Program-made: the position numbers and the translations under genes
Part shown: one piece after another, positions 17,478 to 26,592 of the stretch
Numbering within the stretch: the stretch's first letter is position 1
Layout: each line of letters begins with the position of its first letter
The notes under the pieces: model-generated
Databases searched by the model: none
What the model saw: the letters and a program-made list of their open reading frames with translations, nothing else
Told to the model about the DNA's origin: nothing
From: Wolbachia endosymbiont of Encarsia formosa
GTDB lineage: Bacteria > Pseudomonadota > Alphaproteobacteria > Rickettsiales > Anaplasmataceae
Direction: 5' to 3'
Length of the DNA: 64,000 nucleotides
Assembly (NCBI RefSeq): GCF_039540065.1
Contig: NZ_CP154278.1
Location: 558,001-622,000, forward strand

Positions 17478-18716
17478 ATGTACTCTGCAGTAATAACAAA
17501 ACCAAAGCAGAATGTTTTTGCTGTTTTAGACGTGGGTACAACAAAAATTATCTGTCTCATTGTTAAAATCAATAGCAATTTTAGCTATAAAATAATAGGA
17601 GTGGGTTATAAAAGTGCAGAAGGTATAAATGGTGGATCAATAACTGACGCAAAGCATGCAAGTTACTCTATTTCATCAACTGTAGGTTTAGCTGAACAAG
17701 TATCAGAAGAGACTATAGACCAGATATATGTGAATGTGGCTGGATGTGGGATTTCGTCTTTTAACGTACATAACGAAATAATTGCAGCTAATCACGAAAT
17801 TTTAGACCGAGATATAAAACGTGTAGTCTTTCAGACATTTGAGAAATATATCGAAGAAAATGTTATAATTCACAATATACCACTTAAATATCACTTAGAT
17901 GATATGACTGACATAAAGGAGGTCAGTGGATTATATGGAAAAAGATTGTCTGCTGATGTTAATGTTGTCACTGCTTCGCGTCCAGCTCTTACCAACATTG
18001 AAAATTGCATAACTAATAATAGTGGGATAAGTATGGCTGGTTGTGTTGCTTCTGCATATTCTTCAGGTCTTGCTTGTCTAAGTGAAGATGAAAAAGAGCT
18101 AGGAACTGCCGTTGTTGACATAGGAGGTGGATGCACTGCAATTGGAATTTTTAAGAGAGGAAAACTTGTGTACACAAGAAGCATTCCAATTGGTGGCATT
18201 CACATTACCCGAGATATAGCTTATGGACTATGCACAAGTATAGAGCATGCTGAACGCATAAAAATACTATACGGTAGCACTATTGTAACTTCAATAGATG
18301 AGAATGAATGTATTGCAGTGCAAAGTAATGAAAGCGATGAACCAACTCAAGTGTTTAAGTCTGAACTTGTTAACATCATAAGACCAAGGATTGAGGAAAT
18401 ACTTGAGCTGATAAGAGAACAATTTCAAGAACAGAAAGATCCAATTAATAAAGTAGTGATCACAGGTGGAACCAGTCAACTCACAAGCATGAAAGAAATT
18501 GCAAGCTATATATTCAATAAACAAGTCCGTATCGGATGCCCTGAGTGTTGTAGCGGTCTTGATGGCGAATACGACAAAAATCCTGTATTTTCTGCTGCTT
18601 TAGGCTCTATAAAGCTAATAGTTGACACCTTTTATAGAAATAATTCTGGAATGCTTGGTCACGATGGCAAAATAAGTAAGTTATACCATTGGGTTAAATC
18701 AAAAGTCACAGTCTAG
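17478..18716 (+). CDS. ftsA: Cell division protein FtsA
   Basis: The 412-residue actin-fold ATPase tethers FtsZ to the membrane. Visible actin-family elements are VLDVGTTKIICLIV (phosphate 1), TAVVDIGGGCTAIGIF (phosphate 2) and VVITGGTSQL (adenosine motif). The C-terminal tail (ISKLYHWVKSKVTV) is a plausible membrane-targeting amphipathic helix. The gene stands alone rather than beside ftsQ or ftsZ, as is usual for the dispersed dcw genes of Rickettsiales. Confidence 0.94.
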   Translation: MYSAVITKPKQNVFAVLDVGTTKIICLIVKINSNFSYKIIGVGYKSAEGINGGSITDAKHASYSISSTVGLAEQVSEETIDQIYVNVAGCGISSFNVHNEIIAANHEILDRDIKRVVFQTFEKYIEENVIIHNIPLKYHLDDMTDIKEVSGLYGKRLSADVNVVTASRPALTNIENCITNNSGISMAGCVASAYSSGLACLSEDEKELGTAVVDIGGGCTAIGIFKRGKLVYTRSIPIGGIHITRDIAYGLCTSIEHAERIKILYGSTIVTSIDENECIAVQSNESDEPTQVFKSELVNIIRPRIEEILELIREQFQEQKDPINKVVITGGTSQLTSMKEIASYIFNKQVRIGCPECCSGLDGEYDKNPVFSAALGSIKLIVDTFYRNNSGMLGHDGKISKLYHWVKSKVTV

Positions 18717-18834
18717 ATTTTTGTCTTTATCTCTTAATATACAAATGGCTTGATCTAGGAGCTTATTTTTATAGTATTATTACACTGATGTATCCGTAAG
18801 AGAAGCAGAAAATTACAATAAAAACGTAAGAAAC

Positions 18835-19617
18835 ATGAACATAACTATACATTCACAAGAAGATTTTGACTTTATGCGTAAAGCTGGCAGGCTTGCAGCT
18901 GAAACCCTTGATTTTATTGCACCATACGTCAAAGTAGGGGTAACAACTAATGAATTAAATGATCTATGTCATAATTTTATAATCAATGCAGATGCAATTC
19001 CAGCACCACTGAATTATAAGGGATATCCGAAATCAATTTGTACTTCGAAAAATGCTGTTGTATGTCATGGTATTCCTGATGATAAACCTCTTAAAGATGG
19101 AGATATTTTAAATATTGACGTTACAGTGATTTTAAATGGCTGGTATGGTGATACAAGTCGCATGTTTTGGACTGGTAAACCCTCAATAAAAGCAAAGCGT
19201 TTGTGTAATGCTGCCTACAATGCGCTAATGGAAGCGATAAAACAAGTTAAGCCCGGCAATAAGTTAAATGAAATAGGATTTGCTATAGAAAAATATATTG
19301 AAGATTTTGGATATTCTATCGTACGCAATTATTGTGGACATGGCATAGGAAAGGTTTTTCATGCTCCACCAAATGTTGTACATTTTTATGATGAAGGTGA
19401 GGATCTTATCTTAAAAGAAGGCATGTTTTTTACGGTAGAACCAATGATCAATGCTGGAAAACATGAAACTCTGCTCAGCAAGCTAGATGGCTGGACAGTG
19501 ACAACACGTGATCTTTCACTTTCTGCACAGTTTGAGCATACGCTTGGAGTCACAAAAGATGGAGTTGAAATATTTACACTATCACCTAAAAATTGGCATT
19601 TTCCACCTTATGATTAG
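18835..19617 (+). CDS. map: Type I methionine aminopeptidase
   Basis: The 260-residue dimetal protease removes N-terminal methionine after deformylation. Metal ligands can be placed in LNIDVTVILNGWYGDTS (two Asp), NYCGHGIGKVFH (His), FFTVEPMI (Glu) and AQFEHTLGV (Glu). Length and motif order are those of bacterial MetAP1a. It is convergent with the MFS transporter gene at 19641. Confidence 0.96.
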   Translation: MNITIHSQEDFDFMRKAGRLAAETLDFIAPYVKVGVTTNELNDLCHNFIINADAIPAPLNYKGYPKSICTSKNAVVCHGIPDDKPLKDGDILNIDVTVILNGWYGDTSRMFWTGKPSIKAKRLCNAAYNALMEAIKQVKPGNKLNEIGFAIEKYIEDFGYSIVRNYCGHGIGKVFHAPPNVVHFYDEGEDLILKEGMFFTVEPMINAGKHETLLSKLDGWTVTTRDLSLSAQFEHTLGVTKDGVEIFTLSPKNWHFPPYD

Positions 19618-19640
19618 ATTTTTTAAACACTTGAAAAAAT

Positions 19641-20843
19641 CTAACTCTTAACTTGTGATATAGCAACTAACCCAATTAGTGCACAGAAAATCATGTAAAA
19701 ACTTGCTAAAGTTCCTTGTCCTGTAACTTTGATAATAGTTGTGCATATAAATGGTCCAAGACCACCAAAAAATCCCGAAGCTATATTTCTTGATAAACCA
19801 AATCCACTGTATCGTACCTTTGTTGGGAATAATTCGCACATAAACGCGCTAACAGGACCAAGAGAAGCAGCTATTGGGATTATAAAAAGAACGTGCGCCA
19901 TTATGGTGAGACCACTTAGTATCATTGAAAAAACTGGATAACTTACTATTATAAAAGTCACAAATGCAAATTTCATAACTTTTTCTCTCCCTATCTTATC
20001 AGAAAGTATTGCAAATAGTATGGTCAATACTCCAAGCGCAATCTGATTCAATATTTCTACTGTGTGATTAAATTGAGTGTTTATTGTTGATGCAAGTACA
20101 TTAAAAAACACTAGATATATGTAAAGAGATGCATTCTCAACTATGTCAACTCCAATTGATATTAGAAAAGGTTTTTTATATCCATTTAACAGTTCTTTTA
20201 ACGGTAGTTCATGTGGCTTTTCCTGCTTTTTATATTCTGGGCTTTCATCGAGTATATATCTCATATATATACTGATTAATCCTATTACAAAACTGAAAAT
20301 AAAAGGCAATCTCCATCCCCAAGATTCAAAATCGGATACTTTTTTGCATATAAGCACCACTATAAGACTTAATATTGAGCCAAGAATTGCGCTCAATACT
20401 TCAATACTGCCAAAGAATCCTCTTTTATTTTTAGGAGCATGCTCTATTAAAAATGGGGCATTTCCTGCCTCTCCTCCAAGAGATATACCCTGCAATAATC
20501 TTAAACATACCACCAGCACTGATGCGAGTACCCCAATGTTCTGATACCCTGGAACAAATGCAATAAGTACGGTTGATAGAGTCATCAATATGATAGAGAG
20601 AAATAGAGCAATCCTTCTTCCATATTTATCGCCAATGTGGCCAAATATAGCAGCACCAATTGGTCTTATTAAGAAACCGACTGCAAACACTCCAAAAGCT
20701 TTAAGTATGCTGACTAATTTGTCGTCTGATGGAAAAAACACATCTCCGATTATGCTTATTAGATGGCTGAAAAGCATGTGATCATACCACAACAAAGTGT
20801 TACAAATTAAACTTGATAGTATTACTTTTGTTATTTGTTGCAC
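19641..20843 (-). CDS. MFS transporter, metabolite:H+ symporter (ProP-like)
   Basis: A 400-residue protein with about twelve transmembrane helices. The loop 2-3 motif GHIGDKYGRR and the helix 4-5 motif RLLQGISLGGEAGNAP place it in the metabolite:H+ symporter branch (ProP/KgtP-like) of the major facilitator superfamily. In this group substrates are osmolytes such as proline and betaine, or organic acids; the actual one cannot be read from sequence. It is slightly shorter than E. coli ProP because it lacks the C-terminal coiled coil. Confidence 0.85.
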   Translation of the reverse strand: MQQITKVILSSLICNTLLWYDHMLFSHLISIIGDVFFPSDDKLVSILKAFGVFAVGFLIRPIGAAIFGHIGDKYGRRIALFLSIILMTLSTVLIAFVPGYQNIGVLASVLVVCLRLLQGISLGGEAGNAPFLIEHAPKNKRGFFGSIEVLSAILGSILSLIVVLICKKVSDFESWGWRLPFIFSFVIGLISIYMRYILDESPEYKKQEKPHELPLKELLNGYKKPFLISIGVDIVENASLYIYLVFFNVLASTINTQFNHTVEILNQIALGVLTILFAILSDKIGREKVMKFAFVTFIIVSYPVFSMILSGLTIMAHVLFIIPIAASLGPVSAFMCELFPTKVRYSGFGLSRNIASGFFGGLGPFICTTIIKVTGQGTLASFYMIFCALIGLVAISQVKS

Positions 20844-21048
20844 AAAATCTTCCGTAATTTGTTTGATATTATAGTAATATTACTTACTTTTTCAAACGTG
20901 AATTATGTAAATGTTATATTAATAATATTATCTTATTAAATTTTTATATCGTTGATTATATTTAAATATTCTTATACTATACCTATATATTTCCATATAT
21001 TTTTTGGCGAGAAAGTTATTTTAATTTAAGTGCACAAAGTCTCTTGAT

Positions 21049-22005
21049 ATGACACATATTCCAGTTTTGTTAAAAGAGATGATACTGCAATTGTCACCAC
21101 ACAGTGGTGGTATATATGTGGATGCCACGTTTGGAGCTGGAGGATATAGCAAAGCAATATTGGAATCCGCTGATTGCAAAGTGTATGCAATTGATAGGGA
21201 TGAAACAGTTACCAAATTTTATGATGATCTGAACGTTAAATACCCTAATAGAATAAAGTTATTTATTGAAAAGTTTACTAATATTAAAAGTATACTGAAT
21301 AAATCCCCTGTCATCCCAGTACTTGATACTGGGATCCAGAAGAAAAATAACTGGATTCCACCGTCACGCGCTGGAATGAAATCAAATGGAGTGGACGGCA
21401 TAGTTTTCGACGTTGGAGTTTCATCTATGCAGCTTGATAATGGAGATAGAGGATTCTCATTTCTACGTGATGGCCCACTTAACATGAGCATGGATAACTA
21501 TTCTCATATGAATGCTTCGACATTTGTTAACGCTTTACGTGAAGAAGAGATTGCGAACACTATATATAATTATGGGGGTGAGCGTCATTCTCGTAAAATC
21601 GCAAGAGCGATAGTAAATGCGCGGAAGAAGAAAATTATCAAAACTACATTTGAACTTGCGGATATTGTACGTTCTGTGGTGTTTCGTGGAAAAAGCAAGA
21701 TTGACCCTGCAACTAGAACATTTCAGGCAATCAGAATATGGGTAAATGATGAGCTAGGAGAGCTTGAAAAGGGTATTAAAGCTGCATCTGAGATTTTAAG
21801 TGAAAACGGCAAATTAATTGTAGTTACCTTTCATTCTCTAGAAGATCGTATAGTTAAAACCCTTTTTAAAGATTTGTGTGAACCAGGACCTACCAAGACA
21901 TTCTCCCTTTTAAACAAAAAAGTGATTAAAGCAAGTGCGGAAGAAATAAATGCAAATCCGCGTGCGCGTTCAGCAAAATTAAGAGCTATACAGAGGTTGT
22001 CATGA
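21049..22005 (+). CDS. rsmH: 16S rRNA (cytosine1402-N4)-methyltransferase RsmH with repeat-derived insert
   Basis: The 318-residue methyltransferase modifies the ribosomal P site. The AdoMet motif is VDATFGAGGYSKAIL (about residues 24-38). Other hallmarks are VDGIVFDVGVSSMQLD, VVTFHSLEDRIVK and the C-terminal NPRARSAKLRAI. Between residues about 86 and 112 lies a segment (PVIPVLDTGIQ, then WIPPSRAGMK) absent from the family. It is encoded by a copy of the dispersed palindromic repeat inserted in frame just before the VDGIVFD strand. Downstream, the stop overlaps the ATG of a very short broken ORF. Confidence 0.93.
   Translation: MTHIPVLLKEMILQLSPHSGGIYVDATFGAGGYSKAILESADCKVYAIDRDETVTKFYDDLNVKYPNRIKLFIEKFTNIKSILNKSPVIPVLDTGIQKKNNWIPPSRAGMKSNGVDGIVFDVGVSSMQLDNGDRGFSFLRDGPLNMSMDNYSHMNASTFVNALREEEIANTIYNYGGERHSRKIARAIVNARKKKIIKTTFELADIVRSVVFRGKSKIDPATRTFQAIRIWVNDELGELEKGIKAASEILSENGKLIVVTFHSLEDRIVKTLFKDLCEPGPTKTFSLLNKKVIKASAEEINANPRARSAKLRAIQRLS
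21307..21379 (-). repeat. Dispersed palindromic repeat inserted in frame in rsmH
   Basis: The reverse complement of this stretch matches the intergenic element at about 32614-32687 in layout and most bases: cattccagcgcgtgac, ggaatccag, ggatcccagt and actgggatgac in the same order. It contains the arms CCCAGTA/TACTGGG (21315-21321 and 21327-21333). It adds about 24-27 codons with no stop. Confidence 0.85.
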
Positions 22006-22043
22006 GGACCTTTCGTGCCATTTCAATAATTATGCTTTTTTAG
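22002..22043 (+). pseudogene. Very short ORF overlapping rsmH, possible ftsL-like remnant
   Basis: The ATG overlaps the rsmH stop (ATGA) and encodes MRTFRAISIIMLF before a stop in a T6 run. Overlap with rsmH and a basic-then-hydrophobic start are what an FtsL-type membrane protein gene would show at this position in a dcw cluster. A one-base change in the T run would extend the frame only a little. Identity is inference from position. Confidence 0.3.
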
Positions 22044-22586
22044 TATTGCTTTAATATAGTTATGCAAGAGGCCTAATTTTAAATAGCTAACGTAAAAAAT
22101 TGCTTCCATATATTTTAAATCTAATTCTAATTACAATTAGAGATATTTTAAGAGCTCAAAATCTATCTTTGTCTGCAGACTTTTTCTATTAAACAATCAA
22201 ATTCATTAATGTAGTGTGTCTTCTTCAGTGTATACACATATACTTAATCTCTGTCGTATGTGCACTGTATTTTTTTCTAATCTTTTTTACACAGGAGGAT
22301 TTTATGTCCAGAATTCCAGATACTTGACCTTTACTTTAGCTAAAAACCAATAGGCGCCTATGACTAATTAAAATAAAAATTTTTCTAATATATAGAAGAA
22401 TTACAAAATCACTGTTTACTGAAAACGGGGCAAGAAAGCTGCTAATGTTACAGAATTTTAGGTAAACTTGACGTATGATCATGCTCTCCTTACTTCAAGA
22501 ACTCTTTAATATATGCTTAACCACTTAAGTCCTCTCAAGATATGTTCTTAGATTTAAGCTTTTAGGTAAACATACTACAATAAAAT
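22044..22586. other. Gene-free interval with an orphan ribosome site
   Basis: No sizeable ORF. A strong ribosome-binding sequence (acaggaggat, 22291-22300) precedes an ATG at 22304 that encodes only seven residues (MSRIPDT) before TGA. This looks like the start of a gene lost to decay, or a leader peptide. The rest is AT-rich. Confidence 0.45.
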
Positions 22587-22886
22587 TTACTTTAGTATAA
22601 AATTATTTGCATAAGATTTTGGCAGTCTTTTAACATCTTTTGGCATTTCAATTATGTACTTTGTGTTGTGTTTCTTTGCGTAAGATACTGCTTTTTCAAG
22701 AGAATCAAACTTTAATACAATCTGTTTTTGGGGATCTTTTGATCCAAACCACCCCATCAAAGGTTCAATATAGTAAGAACAAGGCTCAATTTTTAGGTAC
22801 CAGAATTTTGTATTACCTAAGCCAGATTGTGTGGAAGTTTTTGTTGGTTTATAAATCTTAAAAACCACTTGATCGTCAATACTCAT
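22587..22886 (-). CDS. Complex I accessory subunit NDUFS4 (ETC_C1_NDUFS4 family)
   Basis: The 99-residue protein matches the NADH:ubiquinone oxidoreductase 18 kDa accessory family. Recognisable elements are the N-terminal FKIYKPTKTSTQSG, the central IEPLMGWFGSKDPQKQI with the conserved MGW-x-x-S, the LEKAVSYAKKH segment and the C-terminal KSYANNF. Alphaproteobacteria carry this as a small stand-alone gene. Together with NDUFA12 at 6885 it shows a mitochondrial-like complex I. Confidence 0.92.
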   Translation of the reverse strand: MSIDDQVVFKIYKPTKTSTQSGLGNTKFWYLKIEPCSYYIEPLMGWFGSKDPQKQIVLKFDSLEKAVSYAKKHNTKYIIEMPKDVKRLPKSYANNFILK

Positions 22887-22959
22887 AGCTCTTACTAAGT
22901 AATCTTCAGTATATATCTAAATAAATTTTTCGCAAAAAATTACTGTGAAAGAATGAAGT

Positions 22960-22988
22960 TTGAAATAAATATTTTTATGTTATATTAT
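22960..22988 (+). promoter_or_regulatory. Candidate sigma-70 promoter for rplY-pth
   Basis: TTGAAA (22960-22965) and TATTAT (22983-22988) are separated by 17 bp, about 40 bp upstream of the rplY start. A ribosome site (taggag) precedes the ATG at 23028. In such AT-rich DNA chance matches are frequent, so this is only a candidate. Confidence 0.3.
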
Positions 22989-23027
22989 TAAATTGTATAA
23001 AAAGGATTAGCTGAATAGGAGTAATCG

Positions 23028-23630
23028 ATGGCACAGCAAGAAATGGTAACAATTAATGCAGAGTTGCGTGATGTAAAAAAAAAGAAAGAGATGCAGGCTC
23101 TGAGGGAGAAGGGAAGTATACCTGCAGTTATATATGGTAAAGGGCATGATAACGTAAATTTGACATTGTCTGCAAAGGAATTTACTAAACAATATAAATC
23201 AGGTGCTCTTTCTGCACATTTAATAGAACTAGATATTTCAGGGAAAAAAGAATATGCTCTTGTTCGTGATATTCAATGGCATGTAGTAAAGGATACTGTG
23301 CAACATGTTGATTTTCAGTTTGTTGATAAAGGTAGTGAAATTAAAATAGATATACCTTTATCATTCATCAATGAAAGTAAATCACCAGGAATCAAATTAG
23401 GTGGAGTGCTTAATGTTTTGTGTCGTTCTATTACTGTCAAATGCTCTCCTGAGAAAATACCTCAAGTCATAGAAATTGATTTGTCTGGCAAAATGATTGG
23501 TCAGTCTATACATATCAATGATGTAAAATTGCCAGAAGGTGTTAAATTTGTACCTCATGAGGAAACCATTGTAACAATCTCTGCTGCTGATAGTGATGTT
23601 GAAGAGTCTCAAACAAAAACAGAGGAGTAG
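23028..23630 (+). CDS. rplY: 50S ribosomal protein L25 (long, Ctc-type)
   Basis: The 200-residue protein has an N-terminal 5S rRNA-binding L25 domain (about 1-95, with LREKGSIPAVIYGKG and the HVDFQFV strand) and a C-terminal TL5/Ctc beta domain (about 96-190, GVLNVLCRSITVKCSPEKIPQ). The acidic tail is usual. The final TAG overlaps the GTG start of pth by one base. rplY-pth pairing is common in Proteobacteria. Confidence 0.95.
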   Translation: MAQQEMVTINAELRDVKKKKEMQALREKGSIPAVIYGKGHDNVNLTLSAKEFTKQYKSGALSAHLIELDISGKKEYALVRDIQWHVVKDTVQHVDFQFVDKGSEIKIDIPLSFINESKSPGIKLGGVLNVLCRSITVKCSPEKIPQVIEIDLSGKMIGQSIHINDVKLPEGVKFVPHEETIVTISAADSDVEESQTKTEE

Positions 23631-24184
23631 TGCATTTAATAGCCGGGCTTGGTAATCCTGGTAGTAAATATGAATTAACTCACCATAATATTGGCTTCAT
23701 AGTTATTGACGCAATCTACAAATATTGGAATTTTCAGTCATTTTCTAAGAAAGCCGATTACTTGATAACCTCCGGCATAATTAATAATAATAAAATCATG
23801 CTGATAAAACCTTATTCATTTATGAATAATTCAGGTATTCCTATTGCAAAAATAAAAAATTTTTACAAATTATCGCTAGATAATATTATTGTCTTGCATG
23901 ATGATGCTGACTTGAAATTTGGAAGAATAAAAGTAAAAAAGGGCGGTAGCTCAGCCGGACATAATGGACTTAAGTCTATAGATAGCCTTATTGGTAATGA
24001 TTATTGGCGTTTGAGATTTGGAGTAGGTAGGCCTGAAGGTCAGAAAAGCTTAGCAGATTATGTATTATCAAAATTTGAAAATTTTGATAATGTTATCCTC
24101 TTAGTGGAAAAAATAGCAAAAAATATACACCTGATGCTACAAGGAGATAACACAGCTTTTATAAGCTCAGTTGGAAGTGTATAG
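23630..24184 (+). CDS. pth: Peptidyl-tRNA hydrolase
   Basis: The 184-residue enzyme recycles tRNA from drop-off peptidyl-tRNA. Motifs are AGLGNPGSKYELTHHNIGF (with the catalytic His), MNNSGIPIAK, the catalytic Asp in VLHDDADLKFG, and GGSSAGHNGLKSI. Translation starts at a GTG sharing its G with the rplY stop codon, implying coupled translation. Complete at the C-terminus. An IS630 3' fragment lies about 35 bp downstream. Confidence 0.95.
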   Translation: MHLIAGLGNPGSKYELTHHNIGFIVIDAIYKYWNFQSFSKKADYLITSGIINNNKIMLIKPYSFMNNSGIPIAKIKNFYKLSLDNIIVLHDDADLKFGRIKVKKGGSSAGHNGLKSIDSLIGNDYWRLRFGVGRPEGQKSLADYVLSKFENFDNVILLVEKIAKNIHLMLQGDNTAFISSVGSV

Positions 24185-24217
24185 TAAGCGAATACTGCCC
24201 AATACAAGCATCTATAG

Positions 24218-24352
24218 CTAACCGAAGTAAGATTTGCCCAAACACTGAAAGACAAAATCAATAGCCGAATTAATATTGGGCAAAAAGCTTGGCAGTACTT
24301 TTCTTATGACATGCTTAATGGCAAACCAGAACTTCTCAATCGGATTTGAATC
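24218..24352 (-). pseudogene. IS630-A transposase 3' fragment, facing left
   Basis: On the minus strand the sequence reads DSNPIEKFWFAIKHVIRKVL followed by about 25 residues and a stop at 24218, the C-terminal end of an IS630 transposase including the catalytic glutamate. It begins exactly at the left end of IS copy 2. The upstream part of this transposase is not in the window. Confidence 0.8.
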
Positions 24353-25880
24353 CTCACTTTTACCCACAAATAAAAAAGTGAGTAAAATGGATACCAAATA
24401 AATTTGGGATTAAAATGAGTGAAGTAAGTACAAATGTGCAATATACTGATGGCTTAGGGGATAAATGGCTGGAAAGAGAGTTAAAACACGTTAATTTAGG
24501 AAATACAAGACTTAATAAGAGACTTATTAAAACAGGATATTGTATAGAGGGTAAGGCGTCTGGATCAATTAATCAAAGCTGTAGTGGATGGAAAGAAGCT
24601 AAGGGTGCATACAGATTATTTAGCAATGAAAAGCTTAAGGATAAGGAAATTTATTCTTCCCATTACAAAGAAACTATGGAGAGAATGAAAGGAAATCAGT
24701 TTGTTTTTTCAGTTCAAGATACAAGTTATTTGGATTTTGACTCTCATATAAAAACCAAGAGGCTAGGTAGTATTTCTAAAGCTTATACGAAGAATAAAAT
24801 GGGTTTACTGTTGCACAGTGCCTTAATAGTCAGCAAAGGACGGATTGCCTTTAGGTCTATCTTCTCAACAATGTTGGGCACGTTCTATTAGGGAAAAAGA
24901 AAAGGCACAAGAAAAAGCAAACAGGAAATACCGTACCTCCATAGAAGAAAAAGAAAGTTATAAGTGGATAACAGCTCTCAAAGAAAGCATAAACAACCTT
25001 CCTGCAAATGTACAACTTGTTACCCTTGGTGATAGAGAGGCAGATATCTTCAAATTTTTATGGATCACTGAGACATTAGGTAGTTTTTATGTAATCCGTA
25101 ATCGAACTAATAGAAGATTTATCTGTACTGAAATTGGAAAAACAGATTTGCAAACACGCATCACTCAACTGCCAGTAAAGAAGAAAATTTCTCTATAAGT
25201 TAATAAAGATAGAAACCAAAGATCAAGGAAAGCTAATATTGAAGTTAAGTATATGAAAGGCTATATACCTATCAGATCTTCTTCAATTTATGGATCAAAA
25301 GACACAGTGCATAAAATAAGTGATAAAATCCCTGTATATGTGGTAAGTGCAAAAGAAACAAATCCTCCTGAAGGATTGGAAGCTATTGATTGGACTTTGC
25401 TGACTAATGTACCAGTTAATAGCACTTTAGATGCTATAGAAAGGATAAATTGGTATAAGCTAAGATGGAAAATTGAGGAGTATTTCAGGGTTTTAAAATC
25501 AGGATGTAAAATATAAAGCTCTCGTTTAACTAGAAAGGAAAGGCTACAGAAATTAATTGCTATAAAGAGCATTATTGCATTTAAAATTTTATATTTAACA
25601 AAAGTCGCTTTATCAAATCCCATGGAAACCTGTACTAAAATTTTAAGCAATGAAGAGTGGAAGGCCCTTTTCATACGTGAGCATAAAGTAGCTACATTGC
25701 CAGAAGAACCTCCAAAAATAAAACAAGCTATTATTTGGTTAGGAAAATTAGGTGGATTTATGAATAGAAAAAGTGATAATTTACCAGGGGCTATGACTCT
25801 ATGGCGGGGCTATGAAAATCTTAAGGAGAGCATAGTTATGCTTCACATCATGACCTCTCAAAATTGTGGGTAAAAGTGAG
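24353..25880 (+). mobile_element. IS4-family (Tn5/IS50-like) element, copy 2
   Basis: 1,528 bp with the same 17-bp inverted ends as copy 1. It is flanked by matching 9-mers ATTTGAATC at 24344-24352 and 25881-25889, the expected target duplication. The flanks are nevertheless two different IS630 3' ends reading away from the element. Confidence 0.92.
24415..25873 (+). pseudogene. Tn5-like transposase, frameshifted with two stops (copy 2)
   Basis: Same reading as copy 1, with the same frameshift near 24837-24841 and TAA codons at 25196-25198 and 25514-25516. The peptide pieces are identical to those of copies 1 and 3. It carries C at 24841 where copy 1 has A. Confidence 0.9.
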
Positions 25881-26005
25881 ATTTGAATCCAATAGAACAC
25901 TGTTGGCATACCATCAAAAGCTGCCTCATACCTCTAATGTATAAATATACAGACTTACAACTTTTGGTTGGTAATGCCATAATGGAACTTTATCATCCAT
26001 TTTAG
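25881..26005 (+). pseudogene. IS630-B transposase 3' fragment, facing right
   Basis: On the plus strand the sequence reads DLNPIEHCWHTIKSCLIPLM followed by about 20 residues to a stop at 26003-26005: an IS630 C-terminus clearly different from the minus-strand one on the other side of the IS (HCWHTIK versus KFWFAIK). Its 5' part is not adjacent. Confidence 0.8.
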
Positions 26006-26592
26006 AAAATACTATACTATTGGAAAATGCCCATCGTCTTGACATTTTTCTTAAATCGTGGCAGTCTTAACGTTCATTTCAAAATTTTCTCTGTCCTTTT
26101 TTGACTCCCTTTAAGAACTCAAAAGTTTGTTCCCATTTTCTTTTTTCTATGTAATATTCTATTGGTAGTTTCTCTATATTATTCACGGTCTCTTTTTCCT
26201 TATTTCTCCTACTTTTTCTTTACTTTATTTTCTCACAGCATATTTTGTTCACAGAACCCAGATAAAATTCACGAATTTCAATGCTTTAGCTATTTTAAGT
26301 AGAATTAAATTTACTAATACAAACAATAAATTACTATTCTTAAATTTGATCAGATTGATTGCAAAAAATAAGATTTTCAATACGTTGCTTGTATAGTTGG
26401 CCTCTTTCATAGTTAGTGATGCAACAAAGCCATTTCAGTGTTTGGGCGCTGGGGTGACACACTGGAATCCAACTAAGTTGGTAAGCATGTTACAACGTTT
26501 TTGACGACGAAAAGACTGGATAGCTACTTTCATGACAACCATTTATTTGTCTTTTCTCGTCTATCTTATTTTGTCACTATGCTGAACAGATA
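26006..26592. other. Gene-free interval with repeat traces
   Basis: No full gene. A 36-codon minus-strand frame (26186-26079, NNIEKLPIEYYIEKRKWEQT and onward) looks coding-like but short, with no known family. Dispersed palindromic repeat traces (ctggggtgacacactggaatcc) occur at about 26448-26475. Confidence 0.45.

Noticed and set aside
24343-24354. ggatttgaatcc, resembling a tRNA T-arm (ggattcaaatcc)
   Set aside because: The flanking bases do not fold into a cloverleaf. On both strands the sequence encodes IS630 D-x-N-P-I-E motifs, and it coincides with the IS target duplication.
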